A stretch of DNA of 35,827 nucleotides, from the NCBI GenBank assembly GCA_022340405.1, contig JAJDOA010000219.1:1-35827 (forward strand), given 5' to 3'. Below are positions 16,268 to 25,492 of this stretch, piece by piece. A model generated the notes under the pieces. That model searched no databases. It worked only from the letters and a program-made list of their open reading frames with translations, and was not told where the DNA came from. Position 1 is the stretch's first letter, and every line of letters begins with the position of its first letter. The DNA is from Desulfobacteraceae bacterium (GTDB lineage: Bacteria; Desulfobacterota; Desulfobacteria; Desulfobacterales; JAJDOA01). The position numbers were made by a program, and so were the translations under genes.

Positions 16268-17515
16268 ATGCCGGATGAAAAAAAAGTTGTGCTGCGAAGA
16301 CTGCAATCCGCCAAGGATCTGGGAAAATTCATGGCGGAGTACTACTACGAATTGGACGAGGCCGCCAAAAACGGAAAGCGCAAGATCGCCTGGTGCACCA
16401 GCGTGGGTCCGGCCGAACTGCTGCGGGCCTTGGGGTTTCTGGTCTATTTTCCGGAAACGCACTCGGCCATGCTGGGCTCCACCCGCATGGCCACGGACCT
16501 GATCCCCAAAGCCAACGCCATCGGCTACTCTCCGGACATCTGCTCGTACCTGACGGCCGATATCGGCGCCTACCTGGAGGGGATCTCCCCGCTGGCCAAG
16601 GTGTTCAAGGGCATCGAGGGGCCGCCCCGGCCCGACGTGCTCGTGTACAATACGAACCAGTGCCGCGACGTGCAGGACTGGTTCGAATGGTACGGGACCG
16701 AGTACGGCGTTCCGGTGGTGGGCGTGCAGACCTACCGCAACGTGGGGGAGGTGACCGACGACCACATCATCTCCATCAAGAAGCAGATGGAGGCGCTGGT
16801 GGAGCCCCTCGAAAAGATTGCGGGGGTTCGCTTCGAAAGGGAAAAGCTGCAGGAAGCGGTGCGCTTGTCCCGGAAATGCTCCGATCTGTGGAAGGAGGTC
16901 CTCGACACGGCTTCCGCGGTGCCCTCCCCCATCACCTTCTTTGACGGAACGACGCTGATGGGAGCGGCCGTTGTCGGAAGAGGAACGCAAAAGGCCAACG
17001 ACGTCTACAACATCCTCCTTGAGGAACTCAACGACCGTATCGCGAAAAATGAAGGGGCCATCGAGGAGGAAGGATACCGCCTGTACTGGGACGGTATGCC
17101 GGTCTGGGGTCGGCTGCGGATGCACGCGGAGCTTTTCGCCGGTTTGAAGACCAACGTCCTGGCCTCCACCTACTGCAACAGCTGGATCTTCAGCGCCCTC
17201 GATCCCGCCGCACCCTTCACCAGCATGGCGAGGGCCTACACCGAACTGTTCATCGTTCGCTCGGACGAGTACAAGGAAAAATACATCCGCGAGATGCTCG
17301 AATTTTTCAAGTGCGACGGCATCCTGTACCACGATGCGAAGACCTGTCCCAACAACACCAACTGCCGCTACGGCATGCCGCAGCGGTTGCAAGACGAAAC
17401 CGGAATCCCCAGCGTTACGATCCACGGTGACCTGAACGACCTGCGCCTTCTCTCCGACGAACAGACCAAGACCAACGTGGAGGCGTTCATCGAACAGCTG
17501 GAGGAAAGAAGGTAA
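16268..17515 (+). CDS. 2-hydroxyacyl-CoA dehydratase / benzoyl-CoA reductase subunit B (BcrB/BadE)-like protein
   Basis: KIAWCTSVGPAELLRALGFLVYFPETHSAMLGSTRMATDLIPKA, SPDICSYLTADIGAYLEG, YNTNQCRDVQDWF, RLYWDGMPVWGRLRM, STYCNSW, YHDAKTCPNNTNCRYGMPQRLQDETGIPSVTIHGDLNDLR; 415 aa with 8 Cys. Confidence 0.9.
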   Translation: MPDEKKVVLRRLQSAKDLGKFMAEYYYELDEAAKNGKRKIAWCTSVGPAELLRALGFLVYFPETHSAMLGSTRMATDLIPKANAIGYSPDICSYLTADIGAYLEGISPLAKVFKGIEGPPRPDVLVYNTNQCRDVQDWFEWYGTEYGVPVVGVQTYRNVGEVTDDHIISIKKQMEALVEPLEKIAGVRFEREKLQEAVRLSRKCSDLWKEVLDTASAVPSPITFFDGTTLMGAAVVGRGTQKANDVYNILLEELNDRIAKNEGAIEEEGYRLYWDGMPVWGRLRMHAELFAGLKTNVLASTYCNSWIFSALDPAAPFTSMARAYTELFIVRSDEYKEKYIREMLEFFKCDGILYHDAKTCPNNTNCRYGMPQRLQDETGIPSVTIHGDLNDLRLLSDEQTKTNVEAFIEQLEERR

Positions 17516-17594
17516 CAGCCGTTTGACGGTCTGCATGGAGGAAAACGGCATCCCGGCATTGGGATCGTTCAGGACGGAATACAGGAGGAAACCC

Positions 17595-19673
17595 ATGTTA
17601 GACGCAGTGTTCAAACCCAGGGGCGTGGCGGTCATCGGAGCGTCCTCCAAGGAGCTCCACATCGGCAACCGGGTGATCCGGAACCTGGTGGACTTCGGCT
17701 TCACCGGCGGCATCTATCCCATCAACCCCAAGGCCGACGAGATCCGAGGGTTGAAGGCCTACAAGTCCCTCCTGGACGTCCCGGGGGACGTCGACGTGGC
17801 CCACATGGTCATTCCCGCCAAGTTCGTTCCCATGGCCATGGAGGACTGCGGAAAAAAGGGGGTTCAGCATGTGATCATCAACTCCGGCGGATTCTCGGAG
17901 ACCGGACCGGAGGGAGAGAAGATCGAAAAGGCGTTTCTCGAAGTCGCCGCCAAATATGGCATCCGGGTCTTTGGCCCCAACTGCCAGGGAGTTATCAACA
18001 CCGATCCCGCCTACCGCGCGTATTGCAACTTCACTTTCACCTTTCCGGGCCCCGGAGCCATCTCCATCGTGGCGCTGTCCGGCGGGGTGGCGGAGGTCAT
18101 CCACCAGGGCTTCGCTGCCGCGGGTGTCGGAACCCGCATCTATGCCTCCAACGGCAACGCCTGCGACGTTTCCATTCCTGAAATCATCGACTATCTGGCC
18201 GGTGACGAGGGAACCCGGGTCATCGTGACCTACGTGGAGGGTCTGCGGGAGCCCGCGGCATTTCTGGAGGCCGTTACCAATGCCGCGGCCAGAAAACCCG
18301 TTCTGGCCATGAAAGCCGGCCGGACCGCAGAAGGAGCCAAGGCGGCGGCTTCCCACACCGGAGGATTGGCCAAGGAGGACCTGGCCACCGATCTCATCTT
18401 CGACAGGGCCGGCGCACTGACCTTCACCGATGAGGGGGAGATGATCCAGGCGGCCATCGCGTTCGCCAGCCAGCCCCTTCCGAAGGGAAGCCGGGTGGGC
18501 CTCATCACCAACACCGGCGGCCCGGCGGTGATCGCCACCGACATCCTCGTGGGCGCGGGTCTCACGCTGCCCCCGCTTTCCGATGCCACACAAGCGCGGC
18601 TGAAGGAGACGCTCTTTCCCGAGGCTTCGGTGAAAAACCCTGTGGACGTTCTGGCCACCGGAACGGCCGAGCACTACCGGGCCTGCATGGACGCCATGAT
18701 GGAAGACGACGCTTTCGACGCCGTGCTCGTCCACTTTGTGACGCCCTTTTTCGTGGACACCGACAGCATCGCCCGTGAGATCGCGGAAGTCAATCGGCAG
18801 CGGAAAAAGCCGCTGGTGTGTAACCTCATGACGGATCGAAAGCAATGGACCGAAACGGTGGGCATTCTCAAAGAGGCCGAGGTCCCGTTTTTCGCGCTGC
18901 CCGGAGAAGCCGCTAGAGCCATGGCATCCCTGGTGCGCTACCACAAGATCCAAAGCCGTCCCGCCGGAGAAATCCAGACCTTTACGGAGATTCGGGCCGA
19001 AAAAGCACGCGGCATCCTCGAAAACGCGCAGGCGGCGGGCCGAAACCAACTTGCGGCGGAAGAAGTCTACCGGATCCTGGACGCCTACGGCTTCCCCACG
19101 GCATCGTGGCGAACGGCCGACGATCCGGATGCAGCGGCGAAGGCGGCCGAAGAGATCGGATTTCCCGTGGTACTCAAGGCGGACGCGGCTTCCGTGCTGC
19201 ATAAAAGCGACATGGGGGGCGTGGCCGTGAACCTGGCCGATGCCGATGCCGTTCGTGAGGCGGCCGAACGGATGCAGTCCAACATCGATGCCGACGACTT
19301 GCGGTTTTTCGTCCAGGCGTTCGTACCCGACGGACTGGAGGTCATCCTGGGCGCCAAGTCCGAGCCGGGCCTCGGGCATCTGTTGATGTTTGGTCTGGGA
19401 GGAATCTTCGTGGAGGTGCTCAAGGATGTCGTCTTCCGACTGACGCCGGTCACGGACGCCGAGGCCGGGCGGATGCTGGAGGACATCACCGGGGCACCCC
19501 TGCTGGAGGGCGTCCGCGGACAGAAAGGGGTGGACAGGGCGGCTCTGGCGTCGTTGATCCAGCGGCTCTCCCGCCTGGTATCCGACCTGCCGGAGATCGC
19601 CGAAATGGACCTAAACCCGGTGAAGGCGCTTTCCGACCGCGTCGTCGTGGTGGATGCGCGCATCGCACTGTGA
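17595..19673 (+). CDS. ADP-forming acyl-CoA synthetase (fused alpha+beta, Acd/acetate-CoA ligase type)
   Basis: Start ATG 17595: MLDAVFKPRGVAVIGASSKELHIGNRVIRNL; GPNCQGVINTDP; AAASHTGGLA; C-terminal ATP-grasp GFPVVLKADAASVLHKSDMGGVAVNL and EMDLNPVKAL. Confidence 0.92.
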   Translation: MLDAVFKPRGVAVIGASSKELHIGNRVIRNLVDFGFTGGIYPINPKADEIRGLKAYKSLLDVPGDVDVAHMVIPAKFVPMAMEDCGKKGVQHVIINSGGFSETGPEGEKIEKAFLEVAAKYGIRVFGPNCQGVINTDPAYRAYCNFTFTFPGPGAISIVALSGGVAEVIHQGFAAAGVGTRIYASNGNACDVSIPEIIDYLAGDEGTRVIVTYVEGLREPAAFLEAVTNAAARKPVLAMKAGRTAEGAKAAASHTGGLAKEDLATDLIFDRAGALTFTDEGEMIQAAIAFASQPLPKGSRVGLITNTGGPAVIATDILVGAGLTLPPLSDATQARLKETLFPEASVKNPVDVLATGTAEHYRACMDAMMEDDAFDAVLVHFVTPFFVDTDSIAREIAEVNRQRKKPLVCNLMTDRKQWTETVGILKEAEVPFFALPGEAARAMASLVRYHKIQSRPAGEIQTFTEIRAEKARGILENAQAAGRNQLAAEEVYRILDAYGFPTASWRTADDPDAAAKAAEEIGFPVVLKADAASVLHKSDMGGVAVNLADADAVREAAERMQSNIDADDLRFFVQAFVPDGLEVILGAKSEPGLGHLLMFGLGGIFVEVLKDVVFRLTPVTDAEAGRMLEDITGAPLLEGVRGQKGVDRAALASLIQRLSRLVSDLPEIAEMDLNPVKALSDRVVVVDARIAL

Positions 19674-19722
19674 CACATCCGCATCAGCGGCCGTCATCGG
19701 TTTTTGGAATGCGGAGGAGATC

Positions 19723-21267
19723 ATGACCTGCTGGATGAACCTCGGACAGCACCTGAAAGTCAATGCAAAGAAATATCCGGAGACTGTCGCCCTCAGAGAC
19801 GCCAAGCGCAGCTTCACCTATCCGGAAACCAACCGGAGAGTGAACCGTCTCGCCCACAGCCTGGAAGCTCTCGGCCTGCAAAAGGGCGAAAAGGTTGCGG
19901 TGCTCCTGGAAAACAGCATCGAAATCGTCGAACTCTACCTGGCCACGGCCAAGATGGGCCTGGTGATCGTACCCATCAACTTCCGCCTGGTGGGTAGGGA
20001 GATCGAGTACATCGTAAACAACTCCGATGCACGGGCCTTTGTGGTCCACGACGAGTTCACCGCCGAGGTGGACTCCATCAAGCCAGAGCTGACCAACGTG
20101 GACGCGGACCATTACGTGGTGGTCGGCCAGCCGATCGAGGGGTACCGGGAGTACGAGGATTTCATACGCGAGGCGGATGACACAGAGCCCGAGGTTGCGG
20201 TGGATTCCAGGGATCCATGGATTCTGATCTACACCTCCGGAACGACGGGAAAACCCAAGGGTGTCGTTCGATCGCACGAGTCCCACATTTCCTTCTATCT
20301 GATCAATGCCATCGACTTCGGGTTCCACGAAAACGACGTCTGCCTGAACGTGATGCCCTTGTGCCATATCAACTCCACCTTCTTCACTTTCACATTCACC
20401 TACATCGGGGCCACGGTGGTGATCCATCCGGCACGCTCCTTTCGCCCCGATGAAATCCTGGAGATCATCGAAGGGGAAAAGATCACATTCATCTCGCTGA
20501 TTCCCACCCACTACAACCTCATCCTCAACACCAGCGAGGAAGCCCGCCAGAGGGATCGCAGCTCGATCCGCAAACTACTGTGCTCCTCCGCGCCGGCGCG
20601 AAAGAGCATGAAGCTGGCCATCATGGAGTTTTTCCCGGGCGTGGAACTCTACGAAGCTTACGGATCCACAGAGGCCGGTATCGTCACCGTGCTCAAACCC
20701 GAGGACCAGATGCGCAAGCTTGGATCCATCGGCTACGAGTCGCTGGGCACGGATTTCGTCAAGATCCTGGGACTCGACAAGAAGGAGTTGGGGGTCGGGG
20801 AGGTGGGCGAGCTCTATTCCCGGGGCCCGATGCTTTTCGACGAATACTACAAACTTCCGGAAAAGACCGCCGAAGCCTTCGCGGGGGAATGGTTTTCCGC
20901 CGGCGACATGGCCGTAAAGGACGAGGACGGCTTCTACCAGATCGTGGACCGCAAAGACAACATGATCATCACCGGCGGGGAGAACGTCTACCCCAGCGAG
21001 GTGGAGGAAGTCATCGGCAGCATGCCGGAGGTTTTCGACGTGGCCGTCATCGGGGTTCCGGACGAAAAATGGGGCGAGCGGGTGGTGGCGGTGGTGATTC
21101 CCATGCGGGAGATCGACGAGAGAACCGTCATCGACGGCTGCCGGGGCAAACTGGCAGGCTACAAGATCCCCAAGGAAGTCCGCTTTATCAATCAGGAAGA
21201 GATGCCTCGCACACCCACCGGGAAGATTCTGCACAGGCGGTTGCGGGAAAAATTCGGAAGTCCCTAA
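19723..21267 (+). CDS. AMP-dependent acyl-CoA synthetase/ligase
   Basis: IYTSGTTGKPKGVVRSHESH; YEAYGSTEAGIVT; EWFSAGDMAVKDEDGFYQIVDRKDNMIITGGENVYPSEVE; PRTPTGKILHRRLR. Confidence 0.94.
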   Translation: MTCWMNLGQHLKVNAKKYPETVALRDAKRSFTYPETNRRVNRLAHSLEALGLQKGEKVAVLLENSIEIVELYLATAKMGLVIVPINFRLVGREIEYIVNNSDARAFVVHDEFTAEVDSIKPELTNVDADHYVVVGQPIEGYREYEDFIREADDTEPEVAVDSRDPWILIYTSGTTGKPKGVVRSHESHISFYLINAIDFGFHENDVCLNVMPLCHINSTFFTFTFTYIGATVVIHPARSFRPDEILEIIEGEKITFISLIPTHYNLILNTSEEARQRDRSSIRKLLCSSAPARKSMKLAIMEFFPGVELYEAYGSTEAGIVTVLKPEDQMRKLGSIGYESLGTDFVKILGLDKKELGVGEVGELYSRGPMLFDEYYKLPEKTAEAFAGEWFSAGDMAVKDEDGFYQIVDRKDNMIITGGENVYPSEVEEVIGSMPEVFDVAVIGVPDEKWGERVVAVVIPMREIDERTVIDGCRGKLAGYKIPKEVRFINQEEMPRTPTGKILHRRLREKFGSP

Positions 21268-21302
21268 CCAACCAAACGACAACCCGTCAGGAGAGATCGA
21301 CA

Positions 21303-22496
21303 ATGTTGAAAAAAGCATTCATTCCGTACAAAGGCTACTACTCCACACCGTTTGCACGATGGCAGGGAACGCTGGCCAACGAAAACGCCGTCGTTCTGGC
21401 CGCAGCGACCGCAAAGCGGTGGTTTGCCGAAAAGGGCCTGGAGCCCAATCAGGTGGACTACGTGATCCTGGGCATCACCATCGGACAGCCCAAGTGGTTT
21501 TACGGCAGTCCGTGGGCCGCGGCCATGATGGGCGCGGAGGGCACGCCGGGGACCATTCTCAGCCAGGCTTGCACCACTTCGGCCACTTGCATTTTTCAAG
21601 CCGCACTGGGTGTGGAAAACGGCCTGTACGAAATGCCCTATGCCCTGATGACCGACCGCACCTCCAACGGGCCGCATACCATATGGCCCAACCCCAACGG
21701 ACCGGGCGGCGAGGTCATCTCCGAAAACTGGCTGATGGACAATTTCAACCGGGATCCATGGGCGAAAAACGCCATGATCCAGACAGCGGAAAACGTGGCC
21801 AGGGAGGCCGGATTCAGCCGCGAGGAATGCGACGCCGTCGCGTTGCGCCGATACGAGCAGTACGCCGAAAGCCTGGCCGACGATCGAGCGTTCCAGAAAA
21901 CCTATATGATCCCGGTGGAGGTGCAAGTGTCCCGGAAAAAAACGGTGACACTGGAAGCCGACGAGGGCGTGATGCCCACTACCGCGGAGGGCCTTGCCAA
22001 ACTTCGCCCAGTGATACCCGAGGGCTGCCACACCTTCGGCTCCCAGACCCATCCGGCCGACGGCAACTGCGGCGTCATCGTCACCACACGGGACCGGGCA
22101 AAAGAAATCAGCGCCGACCCCGCACGGGACGCCCAGGTGGTCTCCTACGGCTATTCCCGTGCCGAAAAAGGCTACATGGCCAAGGCCGTGGTTCCGGCGG
22201 CCCGAATGGCGCTCGAAAAGGCCGGCATCACCATCGATGACGTGGCGGCCGTCAAGACCCACAACCCCTTTGCCGTCAACGATCTGTACTTCGCCCGCGA
22301 TTTCGGCATCGACGTCAACGGCTTCAACAACTACGGCTCGTCCCTGATCTTCGGTCACCCGCAGGGACCCACCGCCGGGCGCCTCATTGTCGAGGGCATC
22401 GAAGAGGTGGCGGCCAAGGGCGGCGGGTACCTCCTGTGGGCCGGCTGCGCGGCCGGAGACACCGGGGGAGCCTTGGTGGTAAAGGTCGGTTCGTAA
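21303..22496 (+). CDS. Thiolase family acetyl-CoA acetyltransferase
   Basis: Start ATG 21303: MLKKAFIPYKGYYSTPFARWQG; TILSQACTTSATCIFQAALG; GHPQGPTAGRL; GCAAGDTGGALVVK. Confidence 0.88.
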   Translation: MLKKAFIPYKGYYSTPFARWQGTLANENAVVLAAATAKRWFAEKGLEPNQVDYVILGITIGQPKWFYGSPWAAAMMGAEGTPGTILSQACTTSATCIFQAALGVENGLYEMPYALMTDRTSNGPHTIWPNPNGPGGEVISENWLMDNFNRDPWAKNAMIQTAENVAREAGFSREECDAVALRRYEQYAESLADDRAFQKTYMIPVEVQVSRKKTVTLEADEGVMPTTAEGLAKLRPVIPEGCHTFGSQTHPADGNCGVIVTTRDRAKEISADPARDAQVVSYGYSRAEKGYMAKAVVPAARMALEKAGITIDDVAAVKTHNPFAVNDLYFARDFGIDVNGFNNYGSSLIFGHPQGPTAGRLIVEGIEEVAAKGGGYLLWAGCAAGDTGGALVVKVGS

Positions 22497-22630
22497 ACCC
22501 AACGCCCCCCTCCACGACGGTATCGATTCTGCCGAATGGGCCGGCTCCGCTCCATTGCAGGGCCGGCCCGGTGTTTTCGTCCGCGGCGAAAACGGTGGAT
22601 AGACAGAAAAGGCATGTGGACGAGGCGAGG

Positions 22631-24133
22631 ATGAAAAAGGCGAAATGTCTTGCGGTCTTGGGAACCGGATCGGATGTGGGAAAAAGCGTCGTCTCTACGG
22701 CCCTCTGCCGCTGCCTGTCCGACGACGGCTACTCGGTGGCGCCCTTCAAGGCCCAGAACATGTCCAACAACTCCGGCGTCACCCCCGAGGGCTTGGAAAT
22801 GGGCCGGGCGCAGATCGTGCAGGCCGAAGCCTGCCGCCTCGCTCCTCATGTGGACATGAACCCGGTGCTTCTCAAGCCCACCAGCGAGATGGGATCCCAG
22901 GTGGTGCTTCTGGGCGAGGTGGTGGGCAGCACCGGCGCTGCCGACCGCCGCCGTCGCAGGGATGGATACTTTCCCGAGGCCGCGGCGGCGCTGGAGCGAA
23001 TCCGTGCGATCTGCGACGCAGTGGTGATGGAGGGGGCCGGCTCCTGTGCGGAAGTCAATCTGATGGACCGGGACATCGTCAACCTGCGCATGGCCGCCCA
23101 TGCGGATGCGCCGGCGATCCTGGTGGCCGATATCCACCGGGGCGGGGTTTTCGCACAAATCGTCGGAACCCTTGCCTGCCTCCCGAAACCGCAGCAGGAG
23201 CGCATCCGCGGTTTCATCATCAACCGGTTCCGCGGGGACATCCAGCTTTTCGAAGAAGGGGTGCGATGGATCGAGAAGCGCACGGGCAGACCCGTTTTCG
23301 GGGTCATTCCCTGGTACGAGGACATCCGCATCGAGCCGGAGGACTCGGTGGTTATCGAGTCTCCCCGGCATCCCCGACAGCCCCCCTCGGCCGGGAAGCC
23401 GGCCGTGGCCGTCATCCGGCTGCCCCACATCTCCAACTTCAACGACTTCGACCCGCTGTTGGCCGTGGAGGGATTGGAGGTGCTGTTTGTGGAGAGGCCG
23501 CAGGACCTTTCGGGATATCGGTCCGTGATTCTCCCCGGATCCAAGAACACGCGCTGGGACCTGCAATGGCTGCACACCACCGGATGGACGGAGAAGCTGC
23601 GATGTCATGCCCGGGGGGGCGGATCGATCCTCGGCGTCTGCGGCGGTTACCAGATGCTGGGCAGAAGGGTCCGTGATCCGCAGGGCCTGGAAGGCCGTCC
23701 AGGAGACACGGAGGGCCTGGGGCTTTTGCCCGTCGAAACCGAGCTGAGAGCGCCCAAGACCACCACCGTAACCCGGTTTTCATGGGGGAAGGCAGTGGGC
23801 CTCGGATATGAGATCCACATGGGACAAACGCTGCGCACGGGCGGCACCCCGATGTTTGCCGTAACCTCGCGCAACGGGCTTTCTGCAGACGATACGGACG
23901 GGGCGGTAGACGCCGACGGAAGGATATCGGGCACCTACATCCATGGCCTGTTCGATGCACCGGGCGTTCTATCCCGATGGTTGGGGAAGATCGGCCTGGG
24001 AGAGCTGGCAGTGCCAGAGATCGGCGGGCTGGAGGCCAGAAACCGTCAGTATGACCGCCTGGCCGCGCACTTTCGACGCTACGTTGACGTGGGGTCGCTG
24101 GAGGCGCTTCTGTTCAGGGACCGCAAGGAGTAA
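22631..24133 (+). CDS. cobQ: Cobyric acid synthase
   Basis: LAVLGTGSDVGKSVVSTALCRCLSDDGYSVAPFKAQNMSNNSGVTPEGLEMGRAQIVQAEACRLAPHVDMNPVLLKPTSEMGSQVV; GSILGVCGGYQMLG; GTYIHGLFD. Confidence 0.96.
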   Translation: MKKAKCLAVLGTGSDVGKSVVSTALCRCLSDDGYSVAPFKAQNMSNNSGVTPEGLEMGRAQIVQAEACRLAPHVDMNPVLLKPTSEMGSQVVLLGEVVGSTGAADRRRRRDGYFPEAAAALERIRAICDAVVMEGAGSCAEVNLMDRDIVNLRMAAHADAPAILVADIHRGGVFAQIVGTLACLPKPQQERIRGFIINRFRGDIQLFEEGVRWIEKRTGRPVFGVIPWYEDIRIEPEDSVVIESPRHPRQPPSAGKPAVAVIRLPHISNFNDFDPLLAVEGLEVLFVERPQDLSGYRSVILPGSKNTRWDLQWLHTTGWTEKLRCHARGGGSILGVCGGYQMLGRRVRDPQGLEGRPGDTEGLGLLPVETELRAPKTTTVTRFSWGKAVGLGYEIHMGQTLRTGGTPMFAVTSRNGLSADDTDGAVDADGRISGTYIHGLFDAPGVLSRWLGKIGLGELAVPEIGGLEARNRQYDRLAAHFRRYVDVGSLEALLFRDRKE

Positions 24134-24143
24134 GGTACAGGAG

Positions 24144-24171
24144 ACGCCCTGCCGAGGTCACTTCAACGATC
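24144..24171. repeat. 28-bp dispersed repeat (copy B)
   Basis: ACGCCCTGCCGAGGTCACTTCAACGATC; 25/28 identical to 7894-7921. Confidence 0.6.
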
Positions 24172-24255
24172 CACTCGGCCGCCACTGCAGCCGGCGGCAA
24201 GGCCGAACCCCGAAACCGGAACCCTAAGCCCTTTGCCTGGAGAAACAACCGTCCC

Positions 24256-25335
24256 ATGCTCTACGGTCACGGCGGCAACATTCGCGAGACGGCGCGGCAG
24301 GTCGGATGCGACCCGTCGGAAATCGTTGACATGAGCAGCAACGTCAACCCGCTCGGGCCTCCCCCGGGCCTGATCGACCGTCTGCACCTCGGTCTGGGCG
24401 AAGTCGGTAGGCTTCCGGAAGTCGATGCCGGGGCCAGCATCGAGGCCATGGCCGGCTTTTTGGGAATCGGTGCGCAGCGGCTTGCGTCGGGAAACGGGAC
24501 CACCCAGTTCATCTACATGCTGCCCGGAATATTGGACACGAGGCAGGCACTGATCGTCGGGCCCACCTACGCCGACTACGCCTCCGCCTGCCGCATGTCG
24601 GATGTTCGAACCCGGTTGTTGTCCAGTCGGGAGGAAGACGGTTTTCAGGTGGATCCGAGCCGCCTGGAGGGCGCGCTGGCCGGGGTGGACACCGTGTTCG
24701 TCTGCAATCCGAACAACCCTACGGGTGTTCTGGTCCCACCGGAGCAAATCCGCCGGCTGTGCCGACGCTACCCCGGAGTCCGCTTCGTCGTGGACGAGTC
24801 CTATTTCCCTTTTGTTACGGAGAGGACAGCAAGGAGTCTGGTGGGGAGCTCGGCGGACAACCTGCTGGTTCTGATCTCCGATTCGAAGATCTACCGTCTG
24901 CCCGGACTTCGGATCGGGTTCCTGTACGCCTCGAAGGCCACGACCCGCCGGGTCCGGGAAGCCATACCGCCCTGGAGCGTGAACGCATTGGCTCAGGAGG
25001 CCGTTCGCTTTCTCTGCGAAAACGAGGGGGAGACGCGGCGGTTTGTCCGGTCTTCGGCCCGCAAGATGGAGGAGCAGCGGAACGCCTTCTCCCGGGCGCT
25101 GCGGCGGGTTCCTTCCCTGGCGATCTATCCGAGCCGGACCTCTTTTCTGCTCCTGGGTCTTCCCGCGGCTCTTCGCGCTCCTGAGGTCTGCCGCCGAATG
25201 GCGCAGCAGCACTATCTCCTGCGCGACTGCAGCAACTTCGATGGCTTGTCCGATCGGTTCGTCCGCGTTTCCCTTCAAACCGGCGAGGTGAACCGGAAAG
25301 CAGCCGATGCGCTTGTCGAGGTGCTCTCGTCCTAA
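24256..25335 (+). CDS. cobD: Threonine-phosphate decarboxylase / HisC-like aminotransferase
   Basis: MLYGHGGNIRETARQVGCDPSEIVDMSSNVNPLGPPPGL; FVCNPNNPTGVLVPPEQI; VVDESYFPF; SDSKIYRLPGLRIGFLYA; next to cobQ. Confidence 0.88.
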   Translation: MLYGHGGNIRETARQVGCDPSEIVDMSSNVNPLGPPPGLIDRLHLGLGEVGRLPEVDAGASIEAMAGFLGIGAQRLASGNGTTQFIYMLPGILDTRQALIVGPTYADYASACRMSDVRTRLLSSREEDGFQVDPSRLEGALAGVDTVFVCNPNNPTGVLVPPEQIRRLCRRYPGVRFVVDESYFPFVTERTARSLVGSSADNLLVLISDSKIYRLPGLRIGFLYASKATTRRVREAIPPWSVNALAQEAVRFLCENEGETRRFVRSSARKMEEQRNAFSRALRRVPSLAIYPSRTSFLLLGLPAALRAPEVCRRMAQQHYLLRDCSNFDGLSDRFVRVSLQTGEVNRKAADALVEVLSS

Positions 25336-25463
25336 AAGAGATAGGGCCTTTCTTCGGGTTGATCCTGCAGCGCCTGCCAGAAATCCGTTCCTTTTATGGC
25401 TTGCTTTTCAATGAAACCCCGCCCCTGCAAAAAACAGGAAAAGCCCAATTCCACCGGAACCAG

Positions 25464-25479
25464 TTTTTGACAATTGCTA
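25464..25479 (+). repeat. 16-bp inverted-repeat arm (left)
   Basis: TTTTTGACAATTGCTA; exact reverse complement of 28659-28674. Confidence 0.6.
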
Positions 25480-25492
25480 CAGAAACAGCCTT

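Noticed and set aside
15956-19379. Long minus-strand ORFs (585 and 593 aa) opposite the BcrB-like and Acd genes
   Set aside because: Same antisense GC3 artefact; no recognizable domain motifs.
22497-22630. Possible cobalamin riboswitch upstream of cobQ (also 24134-24255 before cobD)
   Set aside because: Only a simple GGCCGGC/GCCGGCC hairpin is seen; no convincing B12-box could be read by eye.
22436-22631. N-terminal extension of the cobQ ORF
   Set aside because: The extension lacks CobQ homology; the ATG at 22631 starts the canonical P-loop region.
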